Assembly: GCF_003044445.1 (NCBI RefSeq)
Contig: NZ_POWX01000010.1
Coordinates: forward strand, 1 to 64,000
DNA: 64,000 nt
Reading direction: 5' to 3'
Source: Neisseria mucosa
GTDB lineage: Bacteria > Pseudomonadota > Gammaproteobacteria > Burkholderiales > Neisseriaceae
In this document: positions 57,324 through 64,000 of the stretch, one piece after another
Position numbering within the stretch: position 1 is the first letter of the stretch
How the letters are laid out: every line of letters begins with the position of its first letter
Translations under genes and position numbers: made by a program
The notes under the pieces: model-generated
Databases searched by the model: none
Told to the model about the DNA's origin: nothing
What the model saw: only the letters and a program-made list of their open reading frames with translations

Positions 57324-59036
57324 ATGAAAGCCAGCCAATTTTTCATTTCCACCCTGAAAGAAGCCCCTGCCGAAGCCGCGCTTGCCAGCCACAAGCTGAT
57401 GATTCGCGCCGGTCTGATTAAAGCCAACGCGTCCGGCCTTTATACTTGGATGCCGATGGGGCTGCGCGTGTTGCGCAAGGTTGAGAACGTCGTGCGCGAA
57501 GAAATGGCGCGCGCGGGCAGCGTGGAGTTGTTGATGCCGGTGGTGCAGCCTGCCGAGCTGTGGCAGGAATCCGGCCGCTGGGAATTTTACGGTAAAGAAC
57601 TGCTGCGCCTGAAAGACCGTCATGACCGCGATTTCTGCATGGGCCCGACCTGCGAGGAAGTCATCGCCGACATCGTGCGCAAAGAAATCAACAGCTACAA
57701 ACAACTGCCGAAAAACTTTTACCACATCCAAACCAAATTCCGCGACGAAGTGCGCCCGCGCTTCGGCGTGATGCGCGCGCGCGAGTTCGTCATGAAAGAC
57801 GCTTATTCCTTCCATGCCGACTACGCCTCGCTTCAGACGACCTATGATGCCATGTACGACGCTTACTGCCGCATTTTCACCCGTCTGGGCTTGGAATTCC
57901 GCCCCGTCGCCGCAGACACCGGCAGTATCGGCGGTACCGGTTCGCACGAGTTTCAAGTGTTGGCGGAAAGCGGCGAAGATGTCATTGCGTACAGCGACAC
58001 TTCCGATTACGCCGCCAATATCGAGCTGGCACCGACCTTGCCGCTCAAAGGCGAACGTGCGGCTGCTCAGGTAGAGCTGGCCAAAGTACACACGCCGAAC
58101 GTTAAAACCATTGATTCATTGGTTGATTTCCTCAGCATTCCGATTGAAAAAACACTGAAATCCATCGTGGTCGAAGGCAAAAACGAAGGCGAAATCGTCT
58201 TATTGCTGTTGCGCGGCGACCATGAGTTTAACGACATCAAAGCCGAAAAACTCGCAGGCGTGAAATCGCCGCTGACCATGGCAGACCCTGCCGCCATCCG
58301 TGCGCAGTTCGGCGCAAACGGCGGCTCGCTCGGCCCTGTTGGCTTCACTGGCAAAATCTATGCCGATTTCGCCACCGAAAAAGGCGCAGACTGGGTTATC
58401 GGTGCGAACGAAGACGACTACCACTATACCGGCTTCAACTTCGGCCGCGACGCTGCCGAGCCTGAGTTTGTCGATTTGCGCAACGTCGTCGAAGGCGACG
58501 AAAGCCCCGACGGACAAGGTCGTCTGAAACTGGCGCGCGGCATTGAAGTCGGACACGTCTTCCAGTTGCGCGACAAATACACCCAAGCCATGAACGTAAG
58601 CTTCCTCGACAACAACGGCAAATCGCAAATCATGGAAATGGGCTGCTACGGCATCGGCATCACCCGCGTCGTTGCCGCCGCCATCGAGCAGAACAACGAC
58701 GAAAAAGGCATCATCTGGACCAAAGCAATGGCGCCGTTTGAAGTCGTTATCGTACCGATGAACTACAAAAAATCAGACGCCGTGCGCGAAGCTGCTGACA
58801 AAATCTACGCCGAACTGCTGGTGGCAGGCGCAGACGTCCTCCTCGACGACCGCGACGAACGCGCAGGCGTACTGCTGAACGACTCCGAGCTTCTCGGCAT
58901 CCCGCACCGCATCGTCATCGGCGACCGCGCCTTGAAAGAAGGCAATGTCGAATACGCCGAACGCCGCGACAATCAGGCAGAAACCGTAAGCCTGAATGAA
59001 ATCGCCGGCAAAGTATTGGCTGCATTGAAAGACTGA
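57324..59036 (+). CDS. proS: Prolyl-tRNA synthetase (bacterial type, with editing domain)
   Basis: The 570-residue class II synthetase charges tRNA-Pro. MKASQFFISTLKEAPAEAAL is the usual bacterial ProS N-terminus, so ATG 57324 is chosen although the frame is open further upstream. Motif 2 is NFYHIQTKFRDEVRPRFGVM and motif 3 is MEMGCYGIGITRVVAA. The editing (INS) domain lies between (about 225-400, including LAPTLPLKGERAAAQVELA and FTGKIYADFATEKGADWVIG). The anticodon-binding domain closes the chain. A DUS inside encodes GQGRLKLARG. Confidence 0.96.
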   Translation: MKASQFFISTLKEAPAEAALASHKLMIRAGLIKANASGLYTWMPMGLRVLRKVENVVREEMARAGSVELLMPVVQPAELWQESGRWEFYGKELLRLKDRHDRDFCMGPTCEEVIADIVRKEINSYKQLPKNFYHIQTKFRDEVRPRFGVMRAREFVMKDAYSFHADYASLQTTYDAMYDAYCRIFTRLGLEFRPVAADTGSIGGTGSHEFQVLAESGEDVIAYSDTSDYAANIELAPTLPLKGERAAAQVELAKVHTPNVKTIDSLVDFLSIPIEKTLKSIVVEGKNEGEIVLLLLRGDHEFNDIKAEKLAGVKSPLTMADPAAIRAQFGANGGSLGPVGFTGKIYADFATEKGADWVIGANEDDYHYTGFNFGRDAAEPEFVDLRNVVEGDESPDGQGRLKLARGIEVGHVFQLRDKYTQAMNVSFLDNNGKSQIMEMGCYGIGITRVVAAAIEQNNDEKGIIWTKAMAPFEVVIVPMNYKKSDAVREAADKIYAELLVAGADVLLDDRDERAGVLLNDSELLGIPHRIVIGDRALKEGNVEYAERRDNQAETVSLNEIAGKVLAALKD

Positions 59037-59064
59037 TGACGGTTTAAGCCGAATGCAGATGAAA

Positions 59065-59108
59065 GAAGGTCGTCTGAAAACTGGAAACAGGTTTCAGACG
59101 ACCTTTTT
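59065..59108 (+). terminator. DUS inverted-repeat terminator of proS
   Basis: AAGGTCGTCTGAAAAC and its complement with TTTTT lie about 28 bp past the proS stop. Confidence 0.8.
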
Positions 59109-59341
59109 ATTTTGAAATCAAAATCAGTAGTAAAAATTAGGAAAACACATGATTATTTAGTCAAGTATGTTTTTACCGCCTCTGCTATTTTTGTGAAAAA
59201 GATGGGCGGCGCTACTAATGAATTTGAAAATTCAAGCTGGACGGCAGCTTTGGCTTCGCGTATGTTCAAAGTGTATTTAGATGTATACCTGCAATGATTC
59301 GAGATATTTTATTATTGTAACTTTCACGGATACCAACAACC
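59109..59341. other. Gene-free stretch upstream of the AraC-type gene
   Basis: About 230 bp hold a 61-codon TTG-started frame without a ribosome-binding site or recognisable similarity. I treat it as non-coding or a decayed fragment. Confidence 0.4.
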
Positions 59342-60094
59342 ATGCCTTTCATCCCTCTCCCTCTTTCAGTTTGTCCGGAAAATGTGGATGACCTTATCCG
59401 CAGTCTGAACATGTTTGCACCTGTATTGCAAGTGTTGCCCAGTACAGTGTTTTTTGTAAAAAACACGAAAGCGGAGTATGTCTATGCCAACGATACCCTA
59501 CTGCATCGTTTGCATTTACCGGATATGGCGGCTTTGATCGGAAAAACATCTGAAAACCTGTTTCAGTCTGAATGGGGACAGAGTTATACGCAACAGGACA
59601 AGGAAGTACTGAGTAATGGAAAAATCATCAGTAACAGGCTGGAGCTGCATACGTATGCTTCCGGCGAACTGGGCTGGTGTATCACGCATAAAATGCCGGT
59701 GCGCAATCCTTTGGGAGAAATTATTGCCATGCTCGGCGTGTCGGTCGATGTGGAGACCAATGACAGCAACCGCCCCGAGTTGAATAAAAAAATCGCGTTG
59801 CTTGAAAAATACATCGCCGGCCATTTCGACCAAAGCATCAAGATGAAAGACCTGGAAGCCGTTTCGCGCCTTTCTACTGCCCAAATCGAGCGTTATTTCA
59901 AAAAGATTTTCCACATCACACCTTCGCAATACATCCAAAAAGTGCGCATCGAAGCGGCGATGGCAATGCTGGAAACGGGCTTGTCGGTAACGGAAATTTC
60001 CGCCCGCTGCGGCTATTCCGATCACAGTGCATTCACTCGGCAGTTTAAGGCTTTGGTGGGCTTGGCGCCGTCTGAATTTAAGAAATCAAGATAA
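59342..60094 (+). CDS. PAS-AraC family transcriptional regulator
   Basis: The 250-residue product has a PAS-like sensor (about residues 25-135: VLPSTVFFVKNTKAEYVYAN, LIGKTSENLF, THKMPVRNPLGEIIAMLG) and a C-terminal AraC DNA-binding domain (about 150-248: IKMKDLEAVSRLSTAQIERY, SVTEISARCGYSDHSAFTRQ, FKALVGLAPSEFKK). It lies directly upstream of, and in the same direction as, the hydroxyproline catabolic genes, so it is the likely activator responding to hydroxyproline or a breakdown product (inference). A hairpin in another DUS dialect ends it. Confidence 0.88.
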   Translation: MPFIPLPLSVCPENVDDLIRSLNMFAPVLQVLPSTVFFVKNTKAEYVYANDTLLHRLHLPDMAALIGKTSENLFQSEWGQSYTQQDKEVLSNGKIISNRLELHTYASGELGWCITHKMPVRNPLGEIIAMLGVSVDVETNDSNRPELNKKIALLEKYIAGHFDQSIKMKDLEAVSRLSTAQIERYFKKIFHITPSQYIQKVRIEAAMAMLETGLSVTEISARCGYSDHSAFTRQFKALVGLAPSEFKKSR

Positions 60095-60106
60095 CGGCGA
60101 AGTGTA

Positions 60107-60146
60107 GAAATGCCTGTCTGAAAATAGTGTTTCAGACAGGCATTTC
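60107..60146 (+). terminator. Terminator built from a foreign DUS dialect (TGCCTGTCTGAA)
   Basis: GAAATGCCTGTCTGAAA and TTTCAGACAGGCATTTC form a perfect 17-bp stem with a 6-nt loop. TGCCTGTCTGAA at 60111-60122 is the dialect I know as TG-wadDUS (N. wadsworthii), not the AGGTCGTCTGAA of this genome. It lies 13 bp past the araC-type stop codon. Confidence 0.85.
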
Positions 60147-60263
60147 TGTTTTGGTTTTGCTTGAGTATGCACATTTCTGCACAAAAAACGGGAAATTCAT
60201 CAAGACGACGGCCGCGGCAGTTTTGTAAGGTTAACGGAAGTTTTTTAGCGATAGGATTTTGCT
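60147..60263 (+). promoter_or_regulatory. Presumed promoter/operator of the hydroxyproline operon
   Basis: The interval between the regulator's terminator and the epimerase start contains TGCACATTTCTGCAC (60169-60183), a partly repeated motif that could be an AraC-type half-site pair, and ATAGGA before the ATG. This is positional inference. Confidence 0.35.
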
Positions 60264-61229
60264 ATGCCGAATACCGAATACACTTTTTCCGTGATTGATT
60301 CCCACACCGGCGGCGAGCCGACCCGTGTGGTGTATGGCGGATTCCCCGAGCTTTCCGGCAAGAGCCTGCAAGAACAGTGTGCCGATTTTGCCAATCGTTT
60401 CGACCATTTGCGCTGCGCTTTGATTTTGGAGCCGCGCGGTTCGGAAGTTTTGGTCGGGGCGTTGTTGTGTAAGCCGCAAGACCCTGCTTCTGCGGCCGGC
60501 GTGATTTTCTTCAACAACAGCGGCTATCTAGGCATGTGCGGCCACGGCACCATCGGTTTGATTAAAACACTTCAACATCTTAAACGTATTGATGTCGGCA
60601 CGCACACCATCGAGACGCCGGTAGGCAATGTGCGCTGCACGCTGCATGAAGACGGCTCGGTGAGCGTGCGCAACGTGCCGTCTTACCGTTACCGTAAAGA
60701 CGTGTCGCTTGACGTTGAGGGCATCGGCAGCATCACCGGCGATATTGCTTGGGGCGGCAACTGGTTTTTCTTGGTGAACAACCACGGCTGCACCATCGCG
60801 CCCGACAATCTGGAGCAGCTGACCGATGTTTCATGGCGCATCCGCACCGCACTGAACGCGCAGGGCATCACCGGCAAAGACGGGCAGGAAATCGACCACA
60901 TCGAGCTTTTCGGCAAAACCGATACGGCAAACAGCAGCAGCTTCGTGCTTTGCCCCGGCAAAGCCTACGACCGCTCACCTTGCGGCACAGGCACCAGTGC
61001 GAAGATGGCCTGTTTGGCTGCAGACGGCGTGTGGCCACCTGAAAAAGAGTGGGTGCAGGAAAGCGTAATCGGCAGCCGCTTTGCTGCTTCTTATGAAAGA
61101 CTTTCAGACGACCTGTATCCGGAGCGTCTGATCATACCGACCATCAAAGGGGAGGCACACATTCATGCGGCATCAGAGATTTTTGTAAACGCGGATGATC
61201 CTTTCCGCTACGGAATCGAAACATCATGA
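60264..61229 (+). CDS. 4-hydroxyproline 2-epimerase (proline racemase family)
   Basis: The 321-residue enzyme interconverts trans-4-hydroxy-L-proline and cis-4-hydroxy-D-proline. Both catalytic cysteines are present: C92 in MCGHGTIG and C240 in SPCGTGTSAKMA. FSVIDSHTGGEPTRVV is the usual start. The neighbouring D-amino-acid dehydrogenase, DapA-like deaminase and aldehyde dehydrogenase support a hydroxyproline rather than proline substrate. AGGA is 7 nt upstream. The stop overlaps the next start by 4 bp (ATGA), so translation is coupled. Confidence 0.92.
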   Translation: MPNTEYTFSVIDSHTGGEPTRVVYGGFPELSGKSLQEQCADFANRFDHLRCALILEPRGSEVLVGALLCKPQDPASAAGVIFFNNSGYLGMCGHGTIGLIKTLQHLKRIDVGTHTIETPVGNVRCTLHEDGSVSVRNVPSYRYRKDVSLDVEGIGSITGDIAWGGNWFFLVNNHGCTIAPDNLEQLTDVSWRIRTALNAQGITGKDGQEIDHIELFGKTDTANSSSFVLCPGKAYDRSPCGTGTSAKMACLAADGVWPPEKEWVQESVIGSRFAASYERLSDDLYPERLIIPTIKGEAHIHAASEIFVNADDPFRYGIETS

Positions 61230-62479
61230 ACAGCCAAATTTTTTCTGCAGCCGTGGTTGGCGGCGGCATCGTCGGCTTGAGTATCGCACTGGAATTGCAG
61301 CGCTGTGGTGAAAGCGTACTGTTGTTGGAACGCGATACTGTTTGCAGCGGCGCGTCTTACGGCAATGCCGGACATATCGCCACCGAGCAGGTGTTCCCGA
61401 TTGTATCACCCGATGTGCTCAAGCAGCTGCCGAAAATGTTGCTCGACCCGCTCGGCCCGTTGAGACTGGACTGGAAATACCTGCCGAAAATCACACCGTG
61501 GTTGTTCAACCTGCTGCGCAATCTCACACCCGAACGTTTCCAACGTAGCCACCGCGCACTGATGGCACTCAATAGCCATGCTTTGCCTGCATGGCGCGCA
61601 TTTGCACAGGAATGGGGCGTGGAGCGGCATATTTGCATCGACGGCTCGCTGTTGGTTTGCGAAACCAAAAGTGGGCAGGCGGCGTTGCAAAAGCACGGCA
61701 GGGCGTTAAATGAATTGGGCGTAGTCAACGAATGGCTCGACCAATCCAGCCTACACGAGCGCGAACCGGCTCTGGCCGATACGCAACTCGGCGCACTGTT
61801 TTACCCTGATACCGGACATGTGGTTGATTTGGCGGGCATGGCGGCGGATTTGCAGCACGCTTTCGTGCAGGCAGGCGGCACGACAAGTGAAAATACCGAC
61901 GTTTCCGACATCCAATTATTTTCAGACGACCTGTTCCGCATCAGCAGCGGCGGAAAAGCGTTTGAAGCCAAGCGCGTAGTGATTGCTGCGGGAGCGTTTT
62001 CCAAGCCGTGGCTGAAAAATCTGTGCGGCAGCGACATTCCGCTTGATACGGAACGCGGTTACCACCTGATGCTGCCTCAGAGCCAAAATATTTTGAACGT
62101 GCCTGTGAGCAGCTTCGAGCGCAAATTCATCATGACGCCCATGAACGCTGGCTTGCGCCTGGCCGGTACAGTGGAGTTTGCCGGGCTGGATGCGCCGCCG
62201 AATATGGAACGGGCGGAACAGCTCTTTCGCTTGGCAGAACCTATGCTCAAAGGTCGTCTGAACCGGCAAGACGCCGTGACGTGGATGGGGTTCCGTCCTT
62301 CGATTGCCGATTCTTTGCCGGTAATCGACCGCAAAGAAAACATTTTGCTGGCGTTCGGGCACCAGCATTTGGGACTGACTCAAGCGCCGTTGACCGCAAA
62401 ACTGGTGAAAGCCCTGTATTTCGGCGAACAGCCTGCAATCGATTTAAGTCCTTACCGTTTTAATCGTTTCGCCAGCTAG
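61226..62479 (+). CDS. D-amino-acid (D-hydroxyproline) dehydrogenase
   Basis: The 417-residue flavoprotein starts with the GxGxxG FAD motif (AAVVGGGIVGLSIALELQRC) and is of the DadA/D-amino-acid oxidase family (GASYGNAGHIATEQVFPI, VVIAAGAFSKPWLKNL, ERGYHLMLPQ, TWMGFRPSIADSLPVI, LAFGHQHLGLTQAP). In this operon it should oxidise cis-4-hydroxy-D-proline to pyrroline-4-hydroxy-2-carboxylate. It overlaps the epimerase gene by 4 bp. Two resident-type DUS lie inside it (about 61919-61931 and 62250-62261), so this gene has been in, or adapted to, the resident dialect. Confidence 0.88.
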   Translation: MNSQIFSAAVVGGGIVGLSIALELQRCGESVLLLERDTVCSGASYGNAGHIATEQVFPIVSPDVLKQLPKMLLDPLGPLRLDWKYLPKITPWLFNLLRNLTPERFQRSHRALMALNSHALPAWRAFAQEWGVERHICIDGSLLVCETKSGQAALQKHGRALNELGVVNEWLDQSSLHEREPALADTQLGALFYPDTGHVVDLAGMAADLQHAFVQAGGTTSENTDVSDIQLFSDDLFRISSGGKAFEAKRVVIAAGAFSKPWLKNLCGSDIPLDTERGYHLMLPQSQNILNVPVSSFERKFIMTPMNAGLRLAGTVEFAGLDAPPNMERAEQLFRLAEPMLKGRLNRQDAVTWMGFRPSIADSLPVIDRKENILLAFGHQHLGLTQAPLTAKLVKALYFGEQPAIDLSPYRFNRFAS

Positions 62480-62564
62480 GGCGTGTCATATTCGGATCAA
62501 GTCCGAATATTGACGGATGTAGTTTTTTAAAATGATTCACTATTCATCTCAAGAGGAGAAACAT

Positions 62565-63428
62565 ATGAATATCGAAGGTATTTTAGTTCCCATCGTTACC
62601 CCGTTTACCGCCGACAATCAAGTGGACACCGTGTTGCTTGCCGAGTTGGTGGACGCGTTTATTGCTAAAGGCGTGCGCGGCATCGTAGCCTGCGGTACCA
62701 CAGGCGAGTATTACGCTTTGTCGGAAGCCGAGCGCGAAACCGTATTGAACACCATCGTGAAGACTGCTGCCGGCCGCTGTACGCTGATTGCCGGTGTCAG
62801 CGATATGTCGAGCGAAGTAGCTGCGCAACGTGCCATCCGCGCTAAAGAATTAGGCTACGACGGCCTGATGCTGTCGGCGCCGCCATACAGCCTGCCATCG
62901 CAACAAGGCATCATCGAACATTTTGAATATGTGGCGTCTAAAACCGACTTGCCGATTATTCTCTACAACTTCCCTGCGCGCATCGGTGTAGAACTCGAAG
63001 TCGATACGGTGGCGCATTTGGCGAAGCATCCCAACATCGTCGGCATCAAAGAAAGCACCGGCAATTTCTCCAATGCGCTGCGTATGATTCAGGCGAAATT
63101 CGATAATTTCCAAGTGGTGTGCGGCTGCGACGACCAACCTTTGGATTTCTTCTTCTGGGGCGTAAAAAGCTGGATTGCCGGCGCGGCCAACGTTTTTCCC
63201 GGCGAGCAGGTTGCCCTGTTTAACGCCGCCCAAGCCCAAGATTGGGACAAAGCACGCCAGATTCTGACCGACCTCTATCCCGCCCTGCATTCAATGGAAT
63301 CGGGCAACTACAACCAAAAAGCCAAAATCGGCTGCTTAAACGGCACCAAACCCGCCGGCAAAGTGCGCCTGCCGCTGCATAACCTGACCGCGCAGGAAGC
63401 CGCTGAATTTGCGGCTTTGTTGAAATAA
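62565..63428 (+). CDS. DapA-family lyase: pyrroline-4-hydroxy-2-carboxylate deaminase candidate
   Basis: The 287-residue TIM-barrel protein belongs to the dihydrodipicolinate synthase/N-acetylneuraminate lyase family. GILVPIVTPFTADNQVDT, IVACGTTGEYYALSEAER, LPIILYNFPARIGVELE with the conserved Tyr, and IVGIKESTGNFSNAL with the Schiff-base Lys are present. The context assigns it to the hydroxyproline route, yielding 2-oxoglutarate semialdehyde. AGAGGAG precedes ATG 62565; the longer frame from 62532 has no ribosome-binding site. True DapA in lysine synthesis is the less likely alternative. Confidence 0.86.
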   Translation: MNIEGILVPIVTPFTADNQVDTVLLAELVDAFIAKGVRGIVACGTTGEYYALSEAERETVLNTIVKTAAGRCTLIAGVSDMSSEVAAQRAIRAKELGYDGLMLSAPPYSLPSQQGIIEHFEYVASKTDLPIILYNFPARIGVELEVDTVAHLAKHPNIVGIKESTGNFSNALRMIQAKFDNFQVVCGCDDQPLDFFFWGVKSWIAGAANVFPGEQVALFNAAQAQDWDKARQILTDLYPALHSMESGNYNQKAKIGCLNGTKPAGKVRLPLHNLTAQEAAEFAALLK

Positions 63429-63440
63429 AGGAGACCAGTA

Positions 63441-64000
63441 TGAAAACCGTTGAACAAATCTTCGAGGCCGCCAAAGCAGGCAACCTGTGGGCGGGACATT
63501 TGATTCCTAACCATGCCGATTCAGGCAAAAAGCTGGAAAACCGCACACCCATCGACAATTCCCTCATCGGCTACATCGCTGACGGAAGCGAACAGGATAT
63601 AGATGCCGCCGTGCGTGCCGCGCGTTCTGCGTTTTCAGACAACCTTTGGGCAGGCAAAAGCCCATCTGAAAAACGTGCCGTACTGCTGCGTTGGGCGCAG
63701 TTGATTGAAGAACACGCCGAAGAGCTCGCTGCGTTGGACTGTATCGACGCGGGCAAGCCCATCAGCGAGTGCATCAACACCGATATGCCCGCCACCATTG
63801 AGACCTTTTATTTCTACGCTGAATATGTGGATAAAGCCTTCGGCCGCGTCGCCCCCTCGGGCAACGACGTGCTGGGTTTGATTGTGCATGAGCCGGTCGG
63901 CGTGGTCGGCGTAGTGTTGCCATGGAACTTCCCCGCGCAGATGTTTGCATGGAAAGTGGCACCTGCTTTGGCGGCTGGCAATTCGGTGATTGTAAAACCT
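63441..64000 (+). CDS. Aldehyde dehydrogenase, 2-oxoglutarate-semialdehyde type (partial)
   Basis: The gene starts with ATG 63441 after AAGGAG and runs off the window after 186 codons. LWAGHLIPNHADSGKKLENR, VRAARSAFSDNLWAG, EPVGVVGVVLPWNFPAQMFA and the N-terminal part of the cofactor site (APALAAGNSVIVKP) identify an ALDH; the catalytic Cys lies beyond the edge. It follows the deaminase by 12 nt in one operon, so oxidation of 2-oxoglutarate semialdehyde to 2-oxoglutarate is the expected role. PuuC-like aldehyde dehydrogenases are the nearest-looking relatives by pattern. Confidence 0.85.

Noticed and set aside
59112..59297. A 61-codon TTG-started frame downstream of proS
   Set aside because: It begins at the tail of the DUS terminator, without a Shine-Dalgarno or recognisable domain.
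1..64000. tRNA, rRNA or riboswitch genes
   Set aside because: I looked for conserved tRNA arms and for leader structures (for example FMN upstream of ribB) and saw none; the ribB leader is only about 25 nt. A covariance-model search was not possible.

Overview
The window is chromosomal DNA of a commensal Neisseria. The 12-mer AGGTCGTCTGAA, the DNA uptake sequence (DUS) dialect of the N. mucosa/sicca/macacae group, occurs dozens of times, mostly as inverted pairs that form terminators between genes. Seven Correia-type elements with TATAGTGG...CCACTATA ends occur in two size classes (about 107 and 157 bp). The gene content (comEC, Mip-like FKBP, CycP-like cytochrome c', FrpC-like RTX protein, split leu locus) is neisserial. 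I saw no tRNA, rRNA, CRISPR array, intact transposase or prophage. Species assignment beyond the DUS group is inference.

Layout. 1-4.8 kb: mutL and a ribB/ribA-type gene with a fused N-terminal HTH domain; between them is an AT-rich island carrying a ribbon-helix-helix/EVE-like gene bounded by two near-identical 52-bp DUS hairpins. 5-13.6 kb: DUF4230 protein, htpX, surE, an NlpD-like lipoprotein, a cupin, an ABC-2 permease without an adjacent ATPase, a 199-bp palindromic element, an efflux outer-membrane lipoprotein, uraA. 13.6-19.7 kb: AT-rich accessory region with a frameshifted lipoprotein, a small membrane protein and a mosaic self-processing RTX protein with an apparently exact 594-bp tandem duplication. 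19.9-32.9 kb: metabolic genes (aldehyde dehydrogenase, rnfB-like, endonuclease/phosphatase family, two-domain glycosyltransferase, nucleoside hydrolase, dusC, tautomerase, cytochrome c', SDR, DUF3108, purN, FKBP, holC). 33.0-38.4 kb: a six-gene minus-strand cluster of DUF350, SPFH, DUF4178/zinc ribbon, small Gly-rich membrane protein, SpeD and a Tat-exported flavoprotein. 38.8-43.6 kb: leuB, yhcH-like, leuD, three tiny lipoproteins, leuC. 43.9-56.9 kb: gshA, comEC, clpP, tig, a second NlpD-like protein, ppsA with divergent ppsR, a DUF4198 protein, S-formylglutathione hydrolase. 56.9-59.0 kb: a gap with clustered DnaA boxes and an AT-rich stretch, then proS. 59.3-64 kb: a PAS-AraC regulator followed by a hydroxyproline catabolic operon running off the window.

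The most distinctive items are the SPFH/DUF4178/DUF350/SpeD/flavoprotein cluster, which pairs membrane-scaffold proteins with AdoMet-decarboxylase chemistry; the RHH-EVE island; the HTH-RibBA fusion; the mosaic RTX locus; the DnaA-box cluster before proS; and two hairpins written in foreign DUS dialects (AGGCTGCCTGAA near 41.86 kb and TGCCTGTCTGAA near 60.11 kb). The hydroxyproline genes form a complete-looking route: epimerase, D-hydroxyproline dehydrogenase, deaminase and semialdehyde dehydrogenase take 4-hydroxyproline to 2-oxoglutarate.
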